This document shows positions 1 to 8,751 of a DNA stretch of 50,294 bases, one piece after another. Below the pieces are notes generated by a model. It was not told the origin of the DNA. It did no database searches and was given only the letters and a program-made list of their open reading frames with translations. Location: positions 1-50,294 of the forward strand of contig NZ_JMGA01000015.1 of NCBI RefSeq assembly GCF_000765145.1, in the 5' to 3' direction. Source of the stretch: Desulfosporosinus sp. HMP52. Lineage in GTDB: Bacteria > Bacillota > Desulfitobacteriia > Desulfitobacteriales > Desulfitobacteriaceae. The position numbers and the translations under genes are program-made. Each line of letters opens with the position of its first letter. Positions within the stretch are counted from its first letter, which is position 1.

Positions 1-1
1 G

Positions 2-1393
2 CTCCTTTATGAACAACATAAAAGCAACCGTTTCGGAATCGAATATGACCTGATGCGTGACCTTTTTCAGGAATTGATTGAGACTCAGCAGGAGTTGGGT
101 TACGCCTTCGATTCTGAGGAAGATCAAATTGACACGGGTGCGTCCGCCTTGGTTGAGCCTGATTTGAGCGAAATGGACCTTTTCCGTGCCCAGGCGAATA
201 CGATCTTGCGACGCTTGAAGAACCTCGGCTGGTTGGAAGTGGAAACCAGAGATAACTTCAAGCAGTATATCGTTCTGCCCCATTATTCAAGCCGGATTCT
301 CCAAGTGCTGAAGGAACTTTGTGAAGAGCGGACTGTTGAGTTCCAGCGATTCGCCTTTGTGACCTACCAGCTCTTAACCAGTGAGGAAGCCAAGCGGCGT
401 CCTGCATTCGCGATGATCGAAGCGGAAAAAATGACGGAACAGTTTATTGGGGAGCTGACGATTCTGGTCAATAACATGAAGCATCATGCCGAGCAAGTGG
501 CGGCTAAAGCCAGCCTCCAGGAAGTCTTGGATCATCATTTTGACGAGTATAAAACCAAAATTGTCGACCGCAGTTATCATCGCTTGAAAACTTCCGACCA
601 CGTCTCCCGTTACCGTCATCAGATCTTGGACTGCGTTCAAACCTGGTTAATGGACTCTGCTTTTTTTCAGGAAGCTATTGAAGATGGGCTGCGCAGTGAA
701 TTTTTTACAACCCGTGCCGACGCGGAATTCAAGCTTCGCGCCGCACTTTTAACCATAGAAGAAGTTTATCGGGAATTGGATGAGGTATTTAACCGGATTG
801 ACCTGCGTCATAATCAATATTTGCGTGCCTCCTATGACCGGGCTCGGTACTTAAGCCAACATTCCCAAGGGGTGGATCAACGGCTGGCCGGGATCTTAGA
901 TTGGCTGTCCGCACGAGGCCGTCAGGGGGATCGGGAAGCGGATAAAATTCTCGGGTCGGAGGGACTGCATTTTCTGACCATTTCTCAACTTTCTGATACT
1001 TCCCTGCTTCCTGCCCGTAAAAAACGTGCCCCTTTGCAGCCCGCTGATTATGAAGTCCTGGAAATTCCGGAAGGTCTTAAAAATGAGCTTCGGGAAAAGT
1101 CCCTGGCTAAAATGCGCCACAGCATCTCCCGGGATAAGGTTAGATCCTATGTTCTAGAGCGCTTGGGACAAAGGGAAGAGATGGGGATCTCGGAATTGGC
1201 CCCCCAGACACTTGAAGAGTTCCTCTATTTAACCTATGTTTACTTATACGGTTATGATGGGGAGACGGGCTATATTCTGGATCGAAGAAATAAGCGCATC
1301 TTAGACATCGGAGGCTACCGCTTCTATGATCGTCAGATTCGCCGCGTACAAGTAAGGAAGGGAGGCACGCGCCGTGTTCGAAACTCTCAGTGA
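2..1393 (+). CDS. jetA: Wadjet defence protein JetA (5' end outside window)
   Basis: JetA is the kleisin-like subunit of the Wadjet SMC complex, which recognises and helps cleave circular plasmid DNA. The reading frame is open from base 2, so the gene starts upstream; an in-frame ATG at 53 is probably internal, because the codons before it read as protein (LLYEQHKSNRFGIEYDL). About 463 codons are visible. The protein is helical and charged, with no membrane segment or signal peptide. It overlaps the next gene by 20 bases, as expected in a tightly coupled operon. Assignment rests mainly on synteny with an unmistakable JetC and JetD; the shape resembles the DUF5716 type of JetA, but the exact Wadjet subtype is inference. 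Confidence 0.85.
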   Translation, partial: LLYEQHKSNRFGIEYDLMRDLFQELIETQQELGYAFDSEEDQIDTGASALVEPDLSEMDLFRAQANTILRRLKNLGWLEVETRDNFKQYIVLPHYSSRILQVLKELCEERTVEFQRFAFVTYQLLTSEEAKRRPAFAMIEAEKMTEQFIGELTILVNNMKHHAEQVAAKASLQEVLDHHFDEYKTKIVDRSYHRLKTSDHVSRYRHQILDCVQTWLMDSAFFQEAIEDGLRSEFFTTRADAEFKLRAALLTIEEVYRELDEVFNRIDLRHNQYLRASYDRARYLSQHSQGVDQRLAGILDWLSARGRQGDREADKILGSEGLHFLTISQLSDTSLLPARKKRAPLQPADYEVLEIPEGLKNELREKSLAKMRHSISRDKVRSYVLERLGQREEMGISELAPQTLEEFLYLTYVYLYGYDGETGYILDRRNKRILDIGGYRFYDRQIRRVQVRKGGTRRVRNSQ

Positions 1394-1982
1394 ACAAGAA
1401 CGGGAAAAGTTACGTGATCTGATCAATCGTTTGCTTAAGGTGAACTTTTTAATCAAGGAATTGGAACGGGAGCGCTATCAGGCAGCCCGAAAACTCCGTC
1501 CTCAGCTTGAAGAATTCTTTAAGTTCTTAAATTGGGATTTCCAACTGGATGACCGGCATGAGTGCGTTTTCGCTTTCTCCAAGGATGGTGCTCACCGGCT
1601 GAGATTGACCAGGGATGAAAGCATTGCCCTCTTAGTGCTGCGCCTAATTTATCAGGAAAAACGTCAAGGGGTTATTCTAACCGAGTTTCCTCTCACCACG
1701 AAGTATGAAATCCGGGCTAAATATGAAACCTTCCGACTTCCTTTCCCGGGAAAGACCCGTTTCCTGGAACTGATCAGACTCTTTACCCAATATAAGCTTC
1801 TCCAGCCCTTGGATGAAGAGGTTAACCTGGATGATTGTCGTTTCAGGCTTTTTCACACCATGCTCTATGCTTTAGATGCGGATTCCATCGAGAGAATCCA
1901 TGAGCGAATCAAGGCCTATGACCTAGAACTCGATGAAGAGGAGTTATTCGATGAAGTGGATGAAACAGCTGCGGCTCGTTAA
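1374..1982 (+). CDS. jetB: Wadjet defence protein JetB
   Basis: JetB is the small KITE-like subunit (DUF4194 family) that binds the JetA kleisin near the SMC heads. This ORF gives 202 residues, the usual size. It starts inside the end of jetA (start behind GGAGGCACGCGCC) and itself overlaps the start of jetC by about 32 bases, so the three are translationally coupled. The N-terminus is helical (NRLLKVNFLIKELERER), followed by a winged-helix-like middle. The C-terminus is acidic (LDEEELFDEVDE). The identity is from size, order and composition rather than a catalytic motif, since JetB has none. Confidence 0.82.
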   Translation: MFETLSEQEREKLRDLINRLLKVNFLIKELERERYQAARKLRPQLEEFFKFLNWDFQLDDRHECVFAFSKDGAHRLRLTRDESIALLVLRLIYQEKRQGVILTEFPLTTKYEIRAKYETFRLPFPGKTRFLELIRLFTQYKLLQPLDEEVNLDDCRFRLFHTMLYALDADSIERIHERIKAYDLELDEEELFDEVDETAAAR

Positions 1983-4900
1983 CTGGCACTATTTCCAGGA
2001 TGAAATCCTGGAATTTGGCAAGCAAACCCTTATTTCCGGGCGCAACAGTGCCGGGAAATCAACCATCATTGACGCTATGCAGGTGCTTTTTATTGCCGAC
2101 CTGCGTCAGATTCGCTTTAATCCTGCGGCTCATGAGGAAGCTAAACGCTCCATTATCAACTATCTGAGAGGGAAAATCGGCAGCGACGAAAAATCCTATG
2201 TTCGGGAACGGGATTTTACGACTTATATTCTCGCCGAGTTTTATGATGATAAAACCCGGGAGTCCTTTGTTGTGGGAACGGTCTTGGATGTCTATAGCGA
2301 TAACAAAATAGATGACGAACACTTTATTCTTCCCGACCTGAAATTCTCCCAACTTGAGTTAAAGAACGAAAAAGGGAGATTTCGGAACCGGGAAGAATTC
2401 CACAGCTATGCCCTGCGCCTGCGGCCGAAAGGCCAGTTTTACCGGGTCAAGCTGGAATATCAGAAAGCCTTCCGCAGCCGGATGGGACAGCTGGAACCGC
2501 GCTTTTACCGCACTTTTTTGCGGGCTTTGTCCTTTAAGCCCATTCAAGATATCCGTGAGTTTGTCTATATGTATATTCTCGATGCTAAAGAGCTTCAACT
2601 CCAGGTGATGAAAGAGAACTTTGATCTTCATGAACGCTATCAAAGAGAACTTGAAGCGCTCCTGGAGCGGCAGACCGTTCTCGACCAGATTGCCCGACAG
2701 CATGAACAGGGGATCAGGTTGCGGGATATCGTCGTGACTCAGGAGTACGCTATACGCGGTCTTAAACATCTCGTGCTTACGGAAGACCTGGCTTTAGTTA
2801 ATCAGACTTTGGTGTCAGAAGAACGCCAGTTGGAGGACTTGCAGGCGCAAATTACTCTCTCCGAGGAGCAGCACCGTGAAGCCCGGAGTCGTGCCGAAGA
2901 ATATCTGCAGAAGTATTCCACCCATGAGCACAAGAAAGAACAGGAACAATTGACAAAGACACTCCGGGAACTTAATCAGGACCTCCAGGAGAAACAGCGT
3001 TACCTGCAGATCTTTGAGTCCAAAGTCAAGCGGGAAATTACTTTGCTTGAAAACCTCAAATCTACCATGGATTTGACCACTGATTTCTGGAAAAAAGATG
3101 ATCAGGATGAATTGCAGAAAGGGATCGATGCCCTGCAGGGAGCGCTTTTAAATTGTCAGACCGCAGAAACTCAAAGCTTATCCTTTGAAGTGGAAAGGAT
3201 TGAGGAAAGCTTCCGAATAACAGGACAGTTTTTGGCTGGACTCCAAATGCGATTTCATCAGGCTCAGACCCGGCTGGAGGACAAAATAAGGGAGCAGGAA
3301 ACCCTCCAAACCGGCTTAATTCAAGATATCCGCGGACTGGAGCAAAAGAAGAGACCCTATAAGGAGGAGATCCTGCGCTTAAAAGCCTTGCTCGAAGAGC
3401 GTCTGGCCGGACGATCCCCCGTCTGGATCTTCTGTGAAGAGCTGGAGGTCCTCGATGAAGCCTGGCGCAATGCCATCGAAGGCTATCTCCACACCCAAAA
3501 GTTTGACCTGCTGGTTGAACCGGAGGTCTTTGCTGAAGCCCTTCACCTCTATGAGCAAGAAAAATGGGCCCATCGCCTAGAGGGTGTCGGGCTAGTGGAT
3601 ACGGACAAGGAAAAACGATACAGGGGGAATCAAGACCGAGGGTCTCTGGCAACCCTGCTTCAAACCGAGAATCCCGTGATCCAAGCTCGGATTGATCATT
3701 TATTGGGCAGGGTCATAAAGGCCCAAGATGAACAGGAGCTGCGTCAGTATCCGACGGCCATTACTCAGACCTGTATGTCCTACCATAACTTAGTAGCCCG
3801 TCAAATCCCGAAAGCTCGTTATGAGGTGCCCTATATTGGTTCACAGGCCATTGTCCGGCAGCTCGAAATTAAACGGAGTGAGCTGGAAAAGACGGAAGCA
3901 TTGCTGAGAGAATTGCAGCGGCAACGCGATGTTACTCGCCATTGGGTTGTCAATTTAGCCGACCGTGGAAGCCTCTATGACAACTTTGCCGATGGTCTCG
4001 AACTCCCGGCAGAGGTTCGGAATTTAGAATCTACGCTTAAAGAGCTGCAAATTAAGTTGGAAAACCTGGATCTCAGTGAAGTAGACCGGCTTAAAGCAGA
4101 ATATGATGCCTGGCGCAAGCGAGAAGATGGGCTTTTTGAAGGATTGAAAAAACTCAGTGGCCAGGTTGCCGAACTGAAGGTAAGCATTTCCGAAAACAAA
4201 ACGAAACACTACCTTATATCCCGGCGCACAGAAGAAGCCCAAGCTCATTGGGATTCCTGGAAAACCAGCTATGGGCCGGAATATTGGGACAAAGCAGAGG
4301 AACGCTGGCAAGAGGCCTCTAAACAAGAGCTGGCAGCTGCGACGAAGCTCACCAATTGGGAAAACAGCCAAAAGGGCAATGGAACCCGTCGGGACCAAGA
4401 GTTCAAGAAACTCCACGAACTGCGTCAGACCTATAATATTCGCTACACTTACAGTGGAGATTTGGACGCTGAAGATAACACTTCCTATCAAAGCCTTCTC
4501 GATGAAGTGGCAGGTGTGAACATCCCGGAATACCAGGAAAAACTAACTGCAGCCATGCAGCAATCGGAAGAAGAATTTAAATCTGACTTCATTGCCAAGA
4601 TGCGCGAAGCCATAGAAATGGCCCGTTATGAATTTAACCAGCTGAACCTGGCCCTCAAATCATTCCCCTTTCACGAGGATAAATACCACTTTGAAGTCCG
4701 GCCCAGCGATAAATATAAACGGTTCTATGAAGTGATTATGGACCCCAATATTATTGAGCGCGGTTCTTTGTTTGATGCTCTGGTCGATGAGAAAGCAGAT
4801 GCTCTTCATGAACTCTTTGAACGGCTCGTGCGCGGTGAAGCCGGGGATCAAGAAGAATTTACGGATTATCGGCGCTATCTTGATTTTGACATTGCCGTCA

Positions 4901-5415
4901 CCAGCAAAACCGGGCGTTACCTCTTCTCGCAGGTTCTCAAAGAGAAATCCGGCGGAGAAACCCAAACCCCTTTCTATATTGCGGTATTAGCTTCCTTCTA
5001 TCACCTCTATAACTCCGGGAAAACCCTGCGCTTGGTGGTCTTCGATGAAGCTTTCAATAAAATGGACGAAGAGCGGATTCAAACAAGTTTGCGCTTGATC
5101 AAGCAAATGAATCTGCAACTCATAGCCGCGGTACCCGATGAAAAGATGCAGCATATGGCCCCGGAAGTATCGACGACGCTGATCGTCCATCGGGAAGGGC
5201 ATCACTGCTTCGTAGATATGATCAGTCGTGCCGAGATCTTGGATAATCTCAAGGAAACAGAGGAAAGGGGAGAGACCGGAGAGACCGAAGAAAACATAGA
5301 GGATAAAGAACACCTTGGAAACAAGGAAAAAAACGTGGACGAGGATAAGCATGATCAGACCTCTCCCCAAAGCGGTGGTCTTTTCGCTGATGAACCAAGT
5401 TTGTTTGACAATTAA
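1951..5415 (+). CDS. jetC: Wadjet SMC-like ATPase JetC
   Basis: JetC is the SMC/MukB-like motor of Wadjet, an ATPase that extrudes DNA loops. Start ATG at 1951 is chosen for GAGGAG 8 bases upstream; the protein is then 1,154 aa. The Walker A motif GRNSAGKST lies at residues 30-38. Long coiled coils flank a hinge-like globular section at about 480-630. The ABC signature KSGGETQ is near residue 1000, and Walker B with its catalytic glutamate (VVFDEAF) is at about 1029-1035. All elements of an active head are present. The last 60 residues are an acidic low-complexity tail ending GGLFADEPSLFDN, which is extra to the ATPase fold. It sits between jetB and jetD as expected for Wadjet. Confidence 0.93.
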   Translation: MKWMKQLRLVNWHYFQDEILEFGKQTLISGRNSAGKSTIIDAMQVLFIADLRQIRFNPAAHEEAKRSIINYLRGKIGSDEKSYVRERDFTTYILAEFYDDKTRESFVVGTVLDVYSDNKIDDEHFILPDLKFSQLELKNEKGRFRNREEFHSYALRLRPKGQFYRVKLEYQKAFRSRMGQLEPRFYRTFLRALSFKPIQDIREFVYMYILDAKELQLQVMKENFDLHERYQRELEALLERQTVLDQIARQHEQGIRLRDIVVTQEYAIRGLKHLVLTEDLALVNQTLVSEERQLEDLQAQITLSEEQHREARSRAEEYLQKYSTHEHKKEQEQLTKTLRELNQDLQEKQRYLQIFESKVKREITLLENLKSTMDLTTDFWKKDDQDELQKGIDALQGALLNCQTAETQSLSFEVERIEESFRITGQFLAGLQMRFHQAQTRLEDKIREQETLQTGLIQDIRGLEQKKRPYKEEILRLKALLEERLAGRSPVWIFCEELEVLDEAWRNAIEGYLHTQKFDLLVEPEVFAEALHLYEQEKWAHRLEGVGLVDTDKEKRYRGNQDRGSLATLLQTENPVIQARIDHLLGRVIKAQDEQELRQYPTAITQTCMSYHNLVARQIPKARYEVPYIGSQAIVRQLEIKRSELEKTEALLRELQRQRDVTRHWVVNLADRGSLYDNFADGLELPAEVRNLESTLKELQIKLENLDLSEVDRLKAEYDAWRKREDGLFEGLKKLSGQVAELKVSISENKTKHYLISRRTEEAQAHWDSWKTSYGPEYWDKAEERWQEASKQELAAATKLTNWENSQKGNGTRRDQEFKKLHELRQTYNIRYTYSGDLDAEDNTSYQSLLDEVAGVNIPEYQEKLTAAMQQSEEEFKSDFIAKMREAIEMARYEFNQLNLALKSFPFHEDKYHFEVRPSDKYKRFYEVIMDPNIIERGSLFDALVDEKADALHELFERLVRGEAGDQEEFTDYRRYLDFDIAVTSKTGRYLFSQVLKEKSGGETQTPFYIAVLASFYHLYNSGKTLRLVVFDEAFNKMDEERIQTSLRLIKQMNLQLIAAVPDEKMQHMAPEVSTTLIVHREGHHCFVDMISRAEILDNLKETEERGETGETEENIEDKEHLGNKEKNVDEDKHDQTSPQSGGLFADEPSLFDN

Positions 5416-5459
5416 TCTTGAAATTTCCATGTGTATGTTGGAGAAGAGAGGAGGGCAAA

Positions 5460-6761
5460 ATGGCACAGAAATCCGTTGATCAGTACAAACGAAGGATTCT
5501 CTCACTACTGTTAAAGAAATATGAACGCAGTCAGTCCTTCCAGGCCGGAATTCCCGGTAAACAGCGCCCCCAAATGACCATCAAAGGTTCAGAACTGGCC
5601 AAGGATTATGACGATGAGATGGATTATCGAAAACGAGAATTGATCCACAATGCTCTCCAAGAACTCTGTCATGAGGGAATCACAGAAGTTACTTGGCCTA
5701 AACATAAGGAGAATATTGAGGTAGGAAAAGTCTACCTTAACTTTGAAGGAGTGGAGAGAGCCTATCTGCATACCGGTGAAAAACCTAAAGGTGACAAAAT
5801 TCGTCAACTTGCAGAGCTCTTAATTCCTCTAGTCCATCATCCCTGGGACTGGGTTCGAACTTGGGGAGAAGAGACTTACAGGAGGCTGGAGGAAAGAAGA
5901 CCTTCCGGGCTGGACTTAGACGATCATCAGGGATATGGGGACCTGGTTCAGGTTCTTTTGGCACTCCCCGGGCTGGAGGAGAATACTCCCAAACGAGTTC
6001 TCAGCCAAAAACTTTTTCAAGACAGCAAGCGCTTTGAACAAGGTGTCGAACGGCGTTTGTTGAGCCTGTTGCGCAAAATTTATCCCGAAGAATTAGAGAA
6101 AGATGAGGATTATCTGGATCAAGTGGGGATTGTCGAAAATCCAAAAATGACACTGGTTTTTGGCCCCCTTGAAATAGAAATGCCGACTGAGTTAGTTGGT
6201 AACTCAGCAACTGAAGAGGACAGGGCAAAGAGCCTTGGATTTAACTTTAGGGCCTTTCAAGGCGGACTTGGACTATCCGCAGAATCCATCAAAGAGCTCT
6301 CCATCCGGGACATTCCTGCCAGAGCAATTCTCCTTGTCGAAAATCTCACGACTTACCATGAAGTGATTCGACATCCAGTCCAGCTTTCTGCGCCGTTGCT
6401 TGTCATCTATACAGGAGGTTTCCCCCATAAGTCGACCCAGAGACTCCTTAAGAAAATTTCCACCTTTATCGAGACTCAGAACCCTCTGTCGCTGGAAGGA
6501 ATTTATCACTGGGGGGATATCGATTACGGGGGGATTCGAATCTTTGAGTATTTGAAAGAGCACTTCTTTCCTTCCTTACGGCCTTACCGAATGGATGTCG
6601 TGACTTATTTGGACTATGTAACTACCGGACTCTCCTTTGGGGAAGAACAGTGTCTGAAACTTGAACAGTTGTTGACGTTACCCGGTTATGAGACATGGCA
6701 TCCTGTAATTACGGAACTTTTGCGGCATAGGAAACGGGTAGAGCAGGAAAGTATCCGTTAG
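5460..6761 (+). CDS. jetD: Wadjet nuclease JetD (Toprim, DUF2220)
   Basis: JetD is the Toprim nuclease that cuts the plasmid once JetABC has extruded it. The start ATG at 5460 follows GAGGAGGG; an upstream in-frame ATG at 5418 has no such site. The product is 433 aa. The N-terminal half is helical, winged-helix type. The C-terminal half is a Toprim/topoVI-A-like domain with the conserved glutamate in LLVEN (E294) and the metal-binding acidic pair in HWGDIDYGG (D353, D355), so the nuclease looks intact. It lies 44 bases after jetC and is followed by a terminator, closing the operon. Confidence 0.92.
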   Translation: MAQKSVDQYKRRILSLLLKKYERSQSFQAGIPGKQRPQMTIKGSELAKDYDDEMDYRKRELIHNALQELCHEGITEVTWPKHKENIEVGKVYLNFEGVERAYLHTGEKPKGDKIRQLAELLIPLVHHPWDWVRTWGEETYRRLEERRPSGLDLDDHQGYGDLVQVLLALPGLEENTPKRVLSQKLFQDSKRFEQGVERRLLSLLRKIYPEELEKDEDYLDQVGIVENPKMTLVFGPLEIEMPTELVGNSATEEDRAKSLGFNFRAFQGGLGLSAESIKELSIRDIPARAILLVENLTTYHEVIRHPVQLSAPLLVIYTGGFPHKSTQRLLKKISTFIETQNPLSLEGIYHWGDIDYGGIRIFEYLKEHFFPSLRPYRMDVVTYLDYVTTGLSFGEEQCLKLEQLLTLPGYETWHPVITELLRHRKRVEQESIR

Positions 6762-6810
6762 ATATTACCTAGGTTAAATTAATCCTTCCTATTATTTATG
6801 GCATAAAATG

Positions 6811-6839
6811 AAGCAGGTCTAGGCCTGCTTTACGTTTTT
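6811..6839 (+). terminator. Terminator after jetD
   Basis: Hairpin AAGCAGG / CCTGCTT with a short loop, followed within five bases by five T residues, 50 bases after the jetD stop codon. Confidence 0.75.
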
Positions 6840-6860
6840 GGTGGAGTGAATAACGTTAAA

Positions 6861-6933
6861 TGGAGCTGGTGATGGGAATCGAACCCTCAAGCTGATAACG
6901 AATCAACTACTCTTCCAATCGAGCTGCACCAGC
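6861..6933 (-). tRNA. Degenerate tRNA-Thr(CGT)-like gene
   Basis: On the minus strand the 73 bases fold as a tRNA: acceptor stem GCTGGTG/CACCAGC, D stem GCTC/GAGT, anticodon arm GTTGA-TTCGTTA-TCAGC (anticodon CGT, threonine), T loop TTCGATT, and an encoded CCA end after discriminator T. However, only 7 bases separate the anticodon stem from the T loop instead of about 10, so the variable loop or T stem lacks three bases. Position 8 is C instead of the near-universal T, and position 37 is T rather than a purine. It therefore looks like a decayed or atypical tRNA-Thr gene. It lies alone, between the Wadjet operon and mobile-element debris. Confidence 0.6.
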
Positions 6934-7353
6934 GTGTATTTTATCAAGAGTATTAAAAAAGTCCTTCCTAATTATAAACAAGGCAATTTAGACGTTCGAA
7001 AGCTGCCCCAGTTTTTGACGAGTGGTGTTTTACCGTATTTAGGATCTTTGCTAATACTAGCTATATTTGCTAAAAGCATCCCCGCTATTGCAGCTGTTTT
7101 TTATACATCTGCTGGACGGTAGTGGCAAAGTTTATGGGTTGATATCAAGGATAAATTGACTAAACTGATCAATGGCGTGGAATCCAGTAGCTTACATAAA
7201 GAATACTTCGTTATATACTATGTAAAATCCTCTAAAAATTCAGATAACTTGTGCAAGTATTCTGAATACATGTTGACGTTCTTAATCATGGCAAACTATT
7301 ACATTGATATTCTCTTAATATGCGCATATAATAAGAACACTAGTTCGGTATAA
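6934..7353 (+). pseudogene. Broken small membrane protein, phage/ICE-like
   Basis: The frame beginning right at the tRNA boundary encodes about 60 residues with one clear membrane segment (LPYLGSLLILAIFAKS) and then meets TAG at 7120. The same frame continues after the stop as WVDIKDKLTKLINGVE and beyond, which reads as the natural continuation of a small holin-like membrane protein. No convincing ribosome binding site precedes it. The family is not recognised; the general layout (short leader, one or two hydrophobic helices, basic amphipathic tail) is common among phage and integrative-element holins. Frame continuity is seen; the origin is inference. Confidence 0.4.
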
Positions 7354-7384
7354 TGCCAAATACATGTACTGTGAGGCGAGTTAT

Positions 7385-7546
7385 ATGAATGATGTATGTG
7401 CAGATTGTCATCGAATGTTGCATTGTATGGAGCCTTGTGAAGCCTGGTTAATTGCCCAGAACCAATGTCCAGTGTGTGGAAATAAACTTATTCATGTTGG
7501 AGGATGCACCGAATGCATCACTGGAGATTGGGCGAAGTGTGGTTAG
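7385..7546 (+). CDS. Small cysteine-rich protein
   Basis: A 53-residue protein starting at ATG 7385 (GAGGCG upstream) with eight cysteines, including CADC, CPVC and CTEC pairs, which suggests one or two zinc ribbons. It ends DWAKCG. Its stop codon is one base from the start of the next gene, so the two are probably co-translated. Function is unknown; short zinc-ribbon proteins of this kind are frequent in phage and conjugative elements, in keeping with its neighbours. Confidence 0.55.
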   Translation: MNDVCADCHRMLHCMEPCEAWLIAQNQCPVCGNKLIHVGGCTECITGDWAKCG

Positions 7547-7547
7547 T

Positions 7548-7808
7548 ATGAGAATTGTTATGAAGCCGATTGAAGCCATTACAACCCACTCCAAAGAGGG
7601 AGTCATACGCCCTGAGAAATATAAGATTATTGAGGGGGAGGAAACTATCGTCGTTCGTATTGATAAAATACTTACCCGCAGTGAGGAAAAGTCTGTAGGC
7701 TGTCGGGAGCTCATCTTTAATTGTCAGGGAGTGATAAATGGTTACATTAAAAACTTTGAATTAAAATACAGAGTCCCTGAATGCAAGTGGTTTCTGTATC
7801 GGATATAA
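7548..7808 (+). CDS. Small conserved-looking hypothetical protein
   Basis: An 86-residue soluble protein. The ATG at 7548 is chosen because it follows the stop of the cysteine-rich gene by a single base; an ORF reading from 7452 would overlap that gene in another frame. The sequence is beta-rich (YKIIEGEETIVVRID, ELKYRVPECKWFLYRI). I do not recognise the family with certainty. Together with the preceding gene it forms a two-gene unit that ends at a strong hairpin about 140 bases downstream. Confidence 0.5.
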   Translation: MRIVMKPIEAITTHSKEGVIRPEKYKIIEGEETIVVRIDKILTRSEEKSVGCRELIFNCQGVINGYIKNFELKYRVPECKWFLYRI

Positions 7809-7945
7809 TTTGGATGTCCACCCAGGACGTACAGCAATCGATAAAACAGTTTTTTGAAGGCTTGAGTACATAGATAATTGAAGCAATAGTGAGTATTCGG
7901 GAGATCAGTGCGATTCTTTGAAACACGAAATAACACAACAATGAA

Positions 7946-7986
7946 AACGCCAAAATCAGCCGTTGAGCCTGATTTTGGCGTTTTTT
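7946..7986. terminator. Strong bidirectional terminator
   Basis: Perfect 14-bp stem AACGCCAAAATCAG / CTGATTTTGGCGTT with a 9-base loop, followed by a T run on the plus strand and preceded by A residues. It separates the plus-strand small genes from the minus-strand DUF3102 remnant. Confidence 0.8.
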
Positions 7987-8052
7987 GATCTAGGTGTTCT
8001 AGTTACTTGACATAGTCGTAGTTATCGGCCTCAAGTGCGAAGCAAAGGAAAA

Positions 8053-8530
8053 TTATTCCTTGATAATGGGGATGGAGAATTGGGCTAAGGAAAAAGCTAG
8101 AAATGTCAAAGAGACTAAGATCTTAATTATTAATCCGCATATTTGTCTTTCTTTCTCCTCAATGGCCTGAGCTTTTTCTGCTTGGGCCTGATCTCTGTCC
8201 TCAATCGCCTGATTCTTTTCGTTGACTGTTTGCTGCAGCTCTCGGGTGGACATATTATCAATGGCATTGTCTTCAACGAATTTCTCCCGCTCTTCTTCCG
8301 GGACACCTAAGAGGATAAGGGCTTGGGTGTAAGTCAAATTGTGCAGCGCTGCATAATTTGAACTGTTGTTTCCTTCGGAAACGTCGAGGGGTTTGGGGCC
8401 GTACTCCTTATAGATTTGCATGAGTCTGGTGGCGGTGCTTTGGGAGTAACTGACCGATTATTTCAGCCACTGGCCCCATTCCCCATGCTTGAGTAAAGCC
8501 TTGGCTTCTATCAGACGCCGACCTAAGAGG
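8053..8530 (-). pseudogene. DUF3102 protein, interrupted by a stop codon
   Basis: The last 122 codons (from the ATG at 8421) encode YTQALILLGVPEEEREKF, a charged coiled coil (EDRDQAQAEKAQAIEEKE) and a C-terminal membrane helix. Reading further upstream in the same frame gives IEAKALLKHGEWGQWLK, then TAA at 8458-8460, then SVSYSQSTATRLMQIYKEYG. That is the DUF3102 signature (usually W-L-E-E-S-V-x-Y-S-Q-S-T) with the glutamate codon changed to a stop. DUF3102 proteins are typical of phages, plasmids and integrative elements. The gene is therefore probably dead or makes only its C-terminal part. The 8531-8695 stretch holds a further minus-strand scrap ending VADRIDDKTIAFELID at 8590. Confidence 0.75.
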
Positions 8531-8695
8531 GGCTGCCATGTGAGGTTCTGACCAACAAAGATGATATCCAAAATTGCTATGGTTTTCTGTTAATCGATTA
8601 ACTCAAAGGCAATCGTCTTATCATCTATCCGGTCAGCAACAAGCCATCGAATTTAGGTAGATTACCTGCTATTGTCATCAAGTGAATAGAATAGT

Positions 8696-8729
8696 AAAAA
8701 GGCACCGCAACGGATTGCGGTGCCTTTTT
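8696..8729 (-). terminator. Terminator of the ilvBN transcript
   Basis: Perfect stem GGCACCGCAA / TTGCGGTGCC with a four-base loop, flanked by five A and five T residues, 22 bases beyond the ilvN stop codon; it would work in either direction. Confidence 0.85.
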
Positions 8730-8751
8730 ACGAGAATGAACTACCCTATAA

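Noticed and set aside
3062-3652. 196-codon minus-strand frame inside jetC
   Set aside because: It lies wholly within the coiled-coil coding region, has no ribosome binding site and proline/serine-rich shadow composition.
7120-7122. In-frame TAG read through with help of the nearby odd tRNA
   Set aside because: The tRNA-like sequence has anticodon CGT, not a TAG-reading CTA, so suppression is not supported.
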